From positions 2,046,001 through 2,110,000 of the forward strand of contig NZ_AP018718.1 of assembly GCF_003966565.1 (NCBI RefSeq): a DNA stretch of 64,000 bases, written 5' to 3'. Positions 55,282 to 64,000 of the stretch are shown piece by piece. Positions within the stretch are counted from its first letter, which is position 1. The number at the start of each line of letters is the position of its first letter. Position numbers and translations under genes: made by a program. Source of the stretch: Sulfuricystis multivorans (GTDB lineage: Bacteria > Pseudomonadota > Gammaproteobacteria > Burkholderiales > Rhodocyclaceae). The notes below the pieces were generated by a model, which saw only the letters and a program-made list of their open reading frames with translations, did not search any database and was not told the origin of the DNA.

Positions 55282-56678
55282 CCCTTTCCGCGACGGCACT
55301 GATCCTCAACGGCATCCAGACCGGGCGGGATGTCGAATTCACCAGCGTCGGCACCGATTCGCGCGCGATCACGCCGGGCATGCTGTTCGTCGCCATCCAA
55401 GGCGAGCGTTTCGACGGCCACGACTACGTCGAACAGGCCCTGGCCGAAGGGGCGAGCTGTGCGCTGGTGCAAAGCCGCTGGGCGGCCGCGCATGCCCATC
55501 TGCCGCTCATCGGCGTCAAAGACACTCGCCTCGCCCTGGGCCAGCTCGCCGCCCACTGGCGCAGCCGCTTCCACCTGCCGCTCATCGGTATCACCGGCAG
55601 CAACGGCAAGACCACCGTCAAGGAGATGACGGCGGCGATCCTGCGCGCCGACTTCGGCCAGCATGCGGTGCTGGCGACGAGCGGCAACCGCAACAACGAC
55701 ATCGGCATGCCGCTCACCTTGCTCAAACTGCATGCGCCGCATCGCGCGGCGGTGATCGAGATGGGCATGAACCATCCCGGCGAGATCGCTTATCTGACAC
55801 AGATCGCGAAACCGACCGTCGCCGTCGTCACCAATGCCCAGCGCGCCCATCTGGGCGGGCTCGGTTCGCTGGCCGAGATCGCCCGCGCCAAGGGCGAGAT
55901 CTTCGCGGGGCTTGGCCCCGAGGGTGTTGCCGTGATCAACGCCGACGATCCGTATGCGGATTACTGGCGCAGCCTCAATGTCGGCCGGCGCATCGTCACC
56001 TTCGGATTTTCGCCCGAGGCCACCGTGCATGGCCGCTGGCGGCCGTTCGCGCGTGGCGGCGAGCTCGATCTCGTCACGCCGCAAGGCGATGCGCATATCA
56101 TGCTGGCGCTGGCCGGCGAGCACAATGGTCGCAATGCACTCGCCGCCGCTGCCGCGTGCTTCGCCATCGGCGTGCCGCTGGCACCGATCGTGCGCGGCCT
56201 GTCTGGCTGCACCGGCACCGCCGGCCGCCTGCAACACAAGCGTGGTCTGCGAGGCGCCTGTGTGATCGACGACAGCTACAACGCCAATCCGGATTCGATG
56301 CGCGCGGCGATCGACGTGCTGGCAAGCTTGCCCGGCCGGCGCATCCTCGTCATGGGCGACATGGGCGAGGTCGGCGAAATGGCCGGCCAGCTGCACAGCG
56401 AGGTCGGCGGCTATGCCAAGAGCGCGGGGATCGACCTCCTGTTCGCCTTGGGCGAGAAGAGCGCAGCCGCGGTGCATGACTTCGGCAGCGGCGGACAACA
56501 CTTCACCGGCGTCGATGCCCTGGTGCGCGCGCTCAAACCGTTGCTGGATCCGGACACCACCGTGCTCGTCAAGGGCTCGCGCTTCATGAAGATGGAGCGG
56601 GTCGTCGAACGCATCGTCGAGACGGCGGCCCCGGCACGGCCGCCGACGGCGGCGGAAAGGAACTGCGATGCTCCTTGA
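55275..56678 (+). CDS. murF: UDP-MurNAc-tripeptide--D-Ala-D-Ala ligase MurF
   Basis: MurF adds D-Ala-D-Ala to complete the pentapeptide precursor. The 467-residue protein has a complete N-terminal domain ([25 protein letters not shown]). The P-loop is [14 protein letters not shown], and [12 protein letters not shown] and [12 protein letters not shown] follow. It overlaps murE by seven bases and mraY by 11 bases. Its intact N-terminal domain contrasts with that of MurE. Confidence 0.97.
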   Translation: MLTLSATALILNGIQTGRDVEFTSVGTDSRAITPGMLFVAIQGERFDGHDYVEQALAEGASCALVQSRWAAAHAHLPLIGVKDTRLALGQLAAHWRSRFHLPLIGITGSNGKTTVKEMTAAILRADFGQHAVLATSGNRNNDIGMPLTLLKLHAPHRAAVIEMGMNHPGEIAYLTQIAKPTVAVVTNAQRAHLGGLGSLAEIARAKGEIFAGLGPEGVAVINADDPYADYWRSLNVGRRIVTFGFSPEATVHGRWRPFARGGELDLVTPQGDAHIMLALAGEHNGRNALAAAAACFAIGVPLAPIVRGLSGCTGTAGRLQHKRGLRGACVIDDSYNANPDSMRAAIDVLASLPGRRILVMGDMGEVGEMAGQLHSEVGGYAKSAGIDLLFALGEKSAAAVHDFGSGGQHFTGVDALVRALKPLLDPDTTVLVKGSRFMKMERVVERIVETAAPARPPTAAERNCDAP

Positions 56679-57834
56679 ATTGTTCCAGTGGCTCAGCGCC
56701 GACATCCGTGCCTTCAACGTCTTCAACTACCTCACGCTGCGCGCGGTGCTGGCGACGATGACCGCGCTGACCGTCGCCTTCCTGCTCGGACCGGCGGTGA
56801 TCCGCTGGCTGACCGCGAAGAAAATCGGCCAAGCGGTGCGCAGCGACGGCCCGCAGACGCATCTGGCCAAATCCGGCACGCCGACGATGGGCGGCGCGTT
56901 GATCCTGCTCTCGCTGGGCGTGTCGACGCTCATGTGGGCGGATCTCACCAACCGCTTCGTCTGGATCGTGCTGATCGTCACTTTCGGCTATGGCGCGATC
57001 GGCTGGGTCGACGACTGGCGCAAGGTGGTCTATCGCAACCCGAAGGGCCTGTCGGCGAAAGCGAAGTTCTTCTGGCAGACGGTGATCGGCATCGTCGCCG
57101 CCGTGTGGATCGCCTTTTCGATCTCGGCGCCGACCACCGGCAAGACCCTCGAGCTGATCCTGCAATGGATCACGAGCGGCTTTCAGCCTGTGCCGATGAA
57201 GACCGACCTGATCGTGCCGTTCTTCAAGAGCGTCTCATATCCGCTCGGCATCTTCGGCTTCATCGTCCTCACCTACTTCGTGATCGTCGGCGCGAGCAAC
57301 GCAGTGAACCTGACCGATGGCCTCGACGGCTTGGCGATCCTGCCGACGGTGATGGTCGGAGCAGCGTTGGGCATCTTCGCCTATGTCGCCGGCCATGCCG
57401 GTTTCTCGAAATATCTGCTGCTGCCCTATGTGCCGGGCGCCGGCGAGCTCGCCGTGTTCTGCGGCGCGCTGGCCGGAGCGGGCTTGGGCTTTTTGTGGTT
57501 CAACGCCTACCCGGCCGAGGTGTTCATGGGCGATGTCGGCGCATTGGCGCTCGGCGCCGCGCTCGGCGCGGTCGCGGTGATCGTGCGGCAGGAAATCGTG
57601 TTCTTCATCATGGGCGGCGTGTTCGTCGCCGAGACCATCTCGGTGATGGTGCAGGTCGGCTGGTACAAATTCACCAAATGGAAGACCGGCACCGGCCAGC
57701 GCATTCTGTTGATGGCGCCGCTGCACCACCATTACGAGCAGGTCGGCTGGAAGGAAACCCAGGTCGTCGTGCGTTTCTGGATCATCACCATCCTGCTGGT
57801 GCTGATCGGTCTGTCGACATTGAAGATCCGATGA
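56668..57834 (+). CDS. mraY: Phospho-N-acetylmuramoyl-pentapeptide transferase MraY
   Basis: MraY transfers phospho-MurNAc-pentapeptide to undecaprenyl phosphate (lipid I). The 388-residue protein has about ten membrane segments. Conserved motifs are [23 protein letters not shown] with the catalytic aspartates, [13 protein letters not shown] and HHHYEQVGW. Its stop overlaps the murD start. Confidence 0.97.
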   Translation: MLLELFQWLSADIRAFNVFNYLTLRAVLATMTALTVAFLLGPAVIRWLTAKKIGQAVRSDGPQTHLAKSGTPTMGGALILLSLGVSTLMWADLTNRFVWIVLIVTFGYGAIGWVDDWRKVVYRNPKGLSAKAKFFWQTVIGIVAAVWIAFSISAPTTGKTLELILQWITSGFQPVPMKTDLIVPFFKSVSYPLGIFGFIVLTYFVIVGASNAVNLTDGLDGLAILPTVMVGAALGIFAYVAGHAGFSKYLLLPYVPGAGELAVFCGALAGAGLGFLWFNAYPAEVFMGDVGALALGAALGAVAVIVRQEIVFFIMGGVFVAETISVMVQVGWYKFTKWKTGTGQRILLMAPLHHHYEQVGWKETQVVVRFWIITILLVLIGLSTLKIR

Positions 57835-59201
57835 ATCTCGAAGGCAAGCACGTCTTGATCCTGGGCTTGGGTGAATCGGGCATTGCCTGCGCCCGCTGGT
57901 GCGACCGGCAGGGCGCGCGGCTGCGCGTCGCCGACACACGGACGAATCCGCCGGGTCTCGAGGCCCTGCAGTGCCGTGTCGCCAGCGCCGAGTTTCGTGC
58001 CGGCGAGTTCGACAAATCCCTGCTCGAGGGCATCGATCTCGTCGTGCTCTCGCCGGGTCTGTCGCCGGGGATGCTGGTGGCGATCCACGCCCGCGCCCAG
58101 GGCATTCCGGTCGTCGGCGAGATCGAGCTGTTCGCGCAGGCCTTGCGCGATCTGAGGCAAAACGTGCCGGTGCTGGCGATCACCGGCACCAATGGCAAGA
58201 CGACGACGACCGCGCTCGTCGGCCATCTGATCGCCGCCAGCGGCCGCACGGTCGGTATCGCCGGCAACATCTCGCCGGCGGCGCTCGATGCGTTGATGGA
58301 TTTTCAGGACCAGGGCGCGCTGCCGCAGGCCTGGGTGCTCGAACTGTCGAGCTTCCAGCTGGAGACCACCGAAACGCTCGACGCCACTGCGGCGACCGTG
58401 CTCAACGTCTCGGATGACCATCTCGACCGCTACATCGATCTTGACGACTACGCCAGCGCCAAGGCGCGCATCTTCCGCGGCACGGGCACCCAGGTGCTCA
58501 ACCGCGACGATCCGCGCGTCAAACGCATGGCCATCCCTGGCCGCCGGCTGATCACCTTCGGTCTCGATGCCCCCGCCGATGCCGACGATTTCGGCCTGCG
58601 CGAAAACCGGGGCGAACCCTGGCTGGTGCAAGGCGACCGTTTCCTGCTGCCGGTCTCGGACCTGGCGATCGCCGGCCTGCACAATGCCGCAAACGCGCAG
58701 GCCGCGCTGGCGCTGTGCGCCGCGATCGGCCTCGATCCGGTCAAGCTCTTGCCGGCGCTGCGCAGTTTCAAAGGCCTGCCGCATCGCGTCGAGAAAGTAG
58801 CGACGATCGGCGGTGTGACGTTCTTCGATGACTCGAAGGGCACCAATGTCGGCGCCACCATCGCTGCGCTGCAAGGGCTGGGGGCGAAATCCGTCGTCAT
58901 CCTCGGCGGCGATGGCAAGGGACAGGATTTCACGCCGCTCAAAACCGCCATCGCCCGGCACGCACGCGCCGTGGTGCTGATCGGCCGCGACGCGCCGCTG
59001 ATCGAGCGGGCCATCGCCGGTTGCGGCGTGCCGGTGATCAACGCCACCGACATGGCCGCCGCGGTGCGCACCGCGGCCAGACTGGCGCAGGCCGGCGATG
59101 CGGTGTTGCTCTCGCCGGCCTGCGCGAGCTTCGACATGTTCAAGAATTACGCGCACCGCGCCGAAGTCTTCCGTGCCGCGGTGAGGGAGCTCATGCGATG
59201 A
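57831..59201 (+). CDS. murD: UDP-MurNAc-L-alanine--D-glutamate ligase MurD
   Basis: MurD adds D-glutamate to UDP-MurNAc-L-Ala. The 456-residue protein has an N-terminal Rossmann segment ([17 protein letters not shown]), the P-loop [13 protein letters not shown] (about residue 116), [11 protein letters not shown] and [15 protein letters not shown]. The ATG at 57831 overlaps the mraY stop (ATGA), and its own stop overlaps ftsW. Confidence 0.97.
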   Translation: MNLEGKHVLILGLGESGIACARWCDRQGARLRVADTRTNPPGLEALQCRVASAEFRAGEFDKSLLEGIDLVVLSPGLSPGMLVAIHARAQGIPVVGEIELFAQALRDLRQNVPVLAITGTNGKTTTTALVGHLIAASGRTVGIAGNISPAALDALMDFQDQGALPQAWVLELSSFQLETTETLDATAATVLNVSDDHLDRYIDLDDYASAKARIFRGTGTQVLNRDDPRVKRMAIPGRRLITFGLDAPADADDFGLRENRGEPWLVQGDRFLLPVSDLAIAGLHNAANAQAALALCAAIGLDPVKLLPALRSFKGLPHRVEKVATIGGVTFFDDSKGTNVGATIAALQGLGAKSVVILGGDGKGQDFTPLKTAIARHARAVVLIGRDAPLIERAIAGCGVPVINATDMAAAVRTAARLAQAGDAVLLSPACASFDMFKNYAHRAEVFRAAVRELMR

Positions 59202-60373
59202 ACTCCGCCGTGCTCGGCCGCCGGCCGGTGGCGGGCGCCACCGCCACGAACGAGGTCGATCCGCTGCTTTTGTGGCCGACGCTCACTCTGTTGCTCGCCG
59301 GGCTGGTGATGGTCTATTCGGCTTCGATCGCCACCGCCGAGGGTTCGAGCTTCAGCGGTCATACGCCGACCTACTTTCTCGTGCGCCATACCGCCTTCCT
59401 GTCGATCGGGCTGCTGTGGGCGCTGATCGCCTTTCAGATTCCGCTGCGCATCTGGCAGCAGCTTTCGCCCTGGCTGTTCCTCGCCGGCGTGGTGCTGTTG
59501 GCGGTCGTGCTGATTCCCGGCATCGGCAAATCGGTCAATGGCGCGCAGCGCTGGATCGGGCTCGGCCCCATCAATGTCCAACCCTCCGAGTTCATGAAAC
59601 TGTTCGCCGTGTTGTATGCCGCCGACTACACGGCGCGCAAACTCACCGAGATGGGCAGCTTCCGGCGCGGCTTCGTGCCGATGGCCGCGGTGATGATCGT
59701 CGTCGCCGCGGCTCTGTTGCGCGAGCCGGATTTCGGTGCCTTCGTCGTCATCGTCAGCATCGCCTTGGGCATCCTGTTCCTCGGCGGCATGAACGGCCGG
59801 CTGTTCGTCTTCCTGATCGTCGCGATGGCCATTGCCTTCGCGCTCTTGATCCTCTCCTCGCCTTATCGCTGGGAACGCATCATCAGCTACATGGATCCGT
59901 GGCGCGATGCCTTCGGCAAGGGCTATCAGCTTTCGCACGCGTTGATCGCCTTCGGACGCGGCGAATGGTTCGGCGTCGGCCTGGGCGCCTCGGTCGAGAA
60001 GCTGTTTTATCTGCCCGAGGCGCACACCGATTTCCTGCTCGCGGTGATCGCCGAGGAGCTCGGCTTCGTCGGCGTCGTGGCGGTCGTCCTGCTCTTCGCG
60101 CTCTTGACCTGGCGATCCTTCATGGTCGGCCGTCAGGCGCTCTTGCTCGACCGCGTCTATGCCAGTCTCGTCGCGCAGGGCATCGGCATCTGGCTTGGCT
60201 TGCAAAGCTTCATCAACATGGGCGTCAACATGGGCCTGCTGCCCACCAAGGGCCTGACGCTGCCGCTGATGAGCTTCGGCGGCTCCGGCATCGTCGCCAA
60301 CTGTGTCGCGCTCGCCGTGCTGCTGCGAGTGGATTACGAGAATAGAAGGTTGATGCGGGGACTGTCGGCATGA
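59198..60373 (+). CDS. ftsW: Peptidoglycan glycosyltransferase FtsW
   Basis: FtsW is the SEDS-family glycosyltransferase of the divisome. The 391-residue protein has about ten membrane segments. The motifs are [35 protein letters not shown], and EEHGF-type EELGF with [11 protein letters not shown] near the C-terminus. The ATG at 59198 overlaps murD (ATGA). The stop, at 60371-60373, is followed by an 85-base insertion before murG. Confidence 0.97.
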   Translation: MNSAVLGRRPVAGATATNEVDPLLLWPTLTLLLAGLVMVYSASIATAEGSSFSGHTPTYFLVRHTAFLSIGLLWALIAFQIPLRIWQQLSPWLFLAGVVLLAVVLIPGIGKSVNGAQRWIGLGPINVQPSEFMKLFAVLYAADYTARKLTEMGSFRRGFVPMAAVMIVVAAALLREPDFGAFVVIVSIALGILFLGGMNGRLFVFLIVAMAIAFALLILSSPYRWERIISYMDPWRDAFGKGYQLSHALIAFGRGEWFGVGLGASVEKLFYLPEAHTDFLLAVIAEELGFVGVVAVVLLFALLTWRSFMVGRQALLLDRVYASLVAQGIGIWLGLQSFINMGVNMGLLPTKGLTLPLMSFGGSGIVANCVALAVLLRVDYENRRLMRGLSA

Positions 60374-60374
60374 A

Positions 60375-60458
60375 AATATTGGCCCCCCACGCACGTAAAA
60401 CCAACTCGCTGCCCCCCACAGGGGGGCGCATGCTGCCTTGGGGCGGCCCGGCGGCAGC
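60375..60458. repeat. Small GC-rich repeat element at the ftsW/murG junction
   Basis: The 84-base segment contains a strong hairpin (GCTGCCCCCC-N3-GGGGGGCGCA region) followed by CCTTGGGGCGGCCCGGCGGCA, a pattern common in intergenic repeats of betaproteobacteria. It is bounded by a 7-base direct repeat GCATGAA (60368-60374 and 60457-60463). The ftsW stop is in the left copy and the murG start in the right copy. Confidence 0.65.
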
Positions 60459-61510
60459 ATGAAGACCATCGTCATCATGGCGGGCGGAACGGGCGGCCAC
60501 ATCATGCCGGGTCTCGCGGTCGCCGACATCTTGCGCGATGCCGGCTGGCAAGTGGTCTGGATGGGCAATCCGGACGGCATGGAAGCGAAGCTCGTGCCGC
60601 CGCGCCACTATGAGATGGCCTGGGTGAAATTCTCCGCGCTGCGCGGCAAGGGGCTTGCGCGCAAGCTCTTGCTGCCGTTCAACCTGCTCACCGCCTTCTG
60701 GCAGGCCTGGCGCGCCTTCGGCCGCATCCGCCCGCACGTCGTGCTGGGCCTGGGCGGCTTCATCAGCTTCCCCGGCGGAATGATGGCCAGCTTGCGCGGT
60801 ATCCCGCTCGTGCTGCACGAGCAGAATGCGATCCCCGGGCTTGCCAACAGGGTACTCGCCCATGTCGCCGATCGCGTGCTGACCGGCTTTCCCGATACGT
60901 TCAAACGGGGCCAATGGGTCGGCAACCCGGTGCGGCCGGAGATCACCGCGTTGCCGCCGCCCGCCGAGCGTTACGGCGCGCGCAGCGGCCGGCTGCAAGT
61001 GCTGGTGCTCGGCGGCAGTCTCGGCGCAGCGGCGCTCAACGAAACCGTGCCGAAGGCACTCGCATCGTTGCCGGAAGGCGAACGTCCCGAGGTCGTGCAT
61101 CAGTCCGGCGAGAAGCATCTCGACGCCTTGCGCGCCGCCTATGCCGCCGCCGGCGTCAGGGCGCACACGGTGGCCTTCATCGAGGACATGGCGGGCGCCT
61201 ATGAATGGGCGGACCTGGTGATCTGCCGGGCCGGCGCCTCGACGGTCGCCGAGCTCGCCTGTGCGGGTGTCGCAAGCATTCTGGTCCCGTTTCCGCATGC
61301 GGTCGATGACCATCAGACCGCCAATGCGCGCTTCCTCGCCCAGGCCGGCGCCGCCATCCTGCTGCCGCAAGGCGAGTTGACTCCGGAGAGGCTGGCGCTG
61401 ATTCGCGATCTGAAACGCCCGCAGCTGCTCGAGATGGCGGAAAAGGCGCGTGCGCTGGCGAAGCCGGCTGCGGCCGAGGCCGTTGCGCAAAGCTGCATCG
61501 AGGTGTCGCG

Positions 61511-61514
<4 letters not shown>
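60459..61514 (+). CDS. murG: UDP-GlcNAc:lipid I N-acetylglucosamine transferase MurG
   Basis: MurG makes lipid II from lipid I and UDP-GlcNAc. The 351-residue protein starts [22 protein letters not shown], with the typical GGTGGHI loop. [24 protein letters not shown] and [35 protein letters not shown] follow. The gap to ftsW (85 bases) breaks the otherwise overlapping series. Its stop overlaps murC (ATGA). Confidence 0.97.
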
Positions 61515-62907
<1,393 letters not shown>

Positions 62908-62908
<1 letters not shown>

Positions 62909-63783
62909 TGGAAATCCGCGCCGACGAACCGATGGCCAAGCACGTCACCTGGCGTGCCGGCGGACGCGTCGCCAAGGCTTGTTTCCCGCGCGACCTCAAT
63001 GATCTCGCCCACTTCCTGGCCGGGCTGCGTTGCGACGAGCCGCTCTTGATGGTGGGGCTGGGATCGAACCTGTTGATCCGCGATGGCGGTTTCGACGGCA
63101 CGGCGATCTTCACGCATGGCGCGCTGGACGCGCTGCGTTTGACGTCAGACGGCACGATCTACGTCGAGGCGGGTGTGGCCGCACCGAAACTGGCGCGCTA
63201 CGCCGCGAACCATGCCCTCGCTGGCGCCGAATTCCTGGCCGGGATCCCTGGCACGATCGGCGGCGCATTGGCGATGAACGCCGGCTGCTTTGGGAGCGAA
63301 ATCTGGCAGTTCGTCGAACGGGTGCTGATGCTCGACCGGCAAGGCAGGCCGATCGAACGCACGCCGGCTGATTTCGCGCTCGGCTACCGCCATTGCGGCC
63401 TGAAAGAGGCTTGCGACGAAATCTTCGTCGCCGCCTGGCTGCGCTTTTCTGCCGGCGATCCTGCAACGACGCGCGCGAAGATCCGCGAGCTGCTCGCCCG
63501 GCGCGTCGCGACGCAGCCCTTGCAATTGCCGAATGCCGGCTCGGTGTTCAGAAACCCGCCGGGTGACCACGCGGCACGCCTGATCGAAGCCGCTGGACTG
63601 AAGGGTCTGGAGCTCGGCGGCGCACGGGTGTCCGAAAAGCATGCGAATTTCATCGTTAATCCGGGGGGCGTGGCCAGCGCTTCCGCGATAGAAAGCTTAA
63701 TCGGCCGCATCCAGGCCGAAGTGCAGGAAAGATTCGCAGTGACACTGGTGCGCGAGGTGCGCATTCTCGGAGCAAGACGCTGA
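62908..63783 (+). CDS. murB: UDP-N-acetylmuramate dehydrogenase MurB
   Basis: MurB is the FAD enzyme that reduces enolpyruvyl-UDP-GlcNAc to UDP-MurNAc. The 291-residue protein is the short (type II) form. It has [51 protein letters not shown] and the [11 protein letters not shown] serine segment. Its stop overlaps ddlB by one base. Confidence 0.97.
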
Positions 63784-64000
63784 TGGCAGGCAGGTTTGGC
63801 AAGGTGGCGGTGTTGATGGGCGGCGATTCCGCCGAGCGCGAGATCTCGCTGATCTCGGGCCAGGCGGTGCTTGCCGCGCTGCTTGCCGCCGGCATCAAAG
63901 CCTATGCCTTCGATCCGGCCGAGCAGCCGATCTGGCGGCTCGTCGATGATCGCCCGGATGCCGCCTTCATCGCCCTGCACGGCGGCGCGGGCGAGGATGG
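63783..64000 (+). CDS. ddlB: D-alanine--D-alanine ligase (5' part; gene runs off the window)
   Basis: Ddl joins two D-alanines for the peptidoglycan stem. Only the first 72 codons are visible. They contain the conserved [19 protein letters not shown] and [13 protein letters not shown] segments (the second has A-G where most relatives have R). The ATG overlaps the murB stop as TGATG. The gene order murC-murB-ddlB is as in other betaproteobacteria and would be followed by ftsQ. Confidence 0.95.
   Translation, partial: MAGRFGKVAVLMGGDSAEREISLISGQAVLAALLAAGIKAYAFDPAEQPIWRLVDDRPDAAFIALHGGAGED

Overview
The window is a high-GC chromosomal segment from a Gram-negative, sulfur-oxidising betaproteobacterium. 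The evidence is a sat-aprBA dissimilatory sulfur oxidation operon, a YraN/DiaA/YraP-type cell-envelope block, dTDP-rhamnose and GDP-fucose pathways, and a standard proteobacterial division and cell-wall (dcw) cluster with DAP-type Mur ligases. No tRNA or 16S/23S rRNA genes were seen. The only structural RNA gene recognised is rnpB.

Layout. (1) 1-2988, minus strand: sat, aprB and the 5' part of aprA. (2) 2989-3637: a gene-free stretch holding a palindromic repeat array. (3) 3638-6209: a BepA-like M48 protease, moaC and a BrnT/BrnA toxin-antitoxin pair. (4) 6268-38546, all minus strand: a surface-polysaccharide island. It contains a pgl-like module for an amino-trideoxy sugar (dehydratase, aminotransferase, acetyltransferase, PglC-type phosphoglycosyltransferase, GT4), a flippase-like/O-antigen-ligase fusion, asnB, two GT2 enzymes, GT11 and GT10 fucosyltransferases, a Wzx-type flippase, two methyltransferases, fcl and gmd, and rfbC, rfbA, rfbD and rfbB. 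Almost every junction between sugar genes is occupied by a selfish or addiction-type module: AAA_14/DUF4143 ATPases, RhuM-Fic, VapBC, MntA/HepT, and an orphan CopG antitoxin. (5) uvrA overlaps rfbB. A 233-bp MITE-like element, vapBC, an MFS transporter, ssb and a TAXI-type binding protein follow. (6) 45.3-49.8 kb: rfaE2, a BON lipoprotein, diaA/gmhA, yraN, rsmI, pyrC and a small lipoprotein. (7) rnpB at 49815-50267. (8) 50.4-64 kb, plus strand: mraZ-rsmH-ftsL-ftsI-murE-murF-mraY-murD-ftsW-murG-murC-murB-ddlB, with a clear promoter and MraZ boxes.

The most unusual signals are repeat-driven. A palindromic unit of about 41 bp is open in all three frames on one strand, and it has been inserted in frame into asnB (twice) and fcl (once). 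One asnB insertion also carries a complete DUF559 endonuclease-like domain between two repeat arrays. A second, truncated asnB copy stops at exactly the same residue, where another array begins. Two inverted 233-bp MITE-like elements carry perfect 5-bp target duplications. One lies exactly at the rsmH/ftsL overlap, where the duplicated ATGAT keeps both the rsmH stop and the ftsL start. A different small repeat sits at the ftsW/murG junction with a similar outcome. Other oddities are a MurE without its UDP-MurNAc-binding N-terminal domain, and four AAA_14/DUF4143 ATPase loci (one a remnant) that each have an inverted repeat just upstream of the start.
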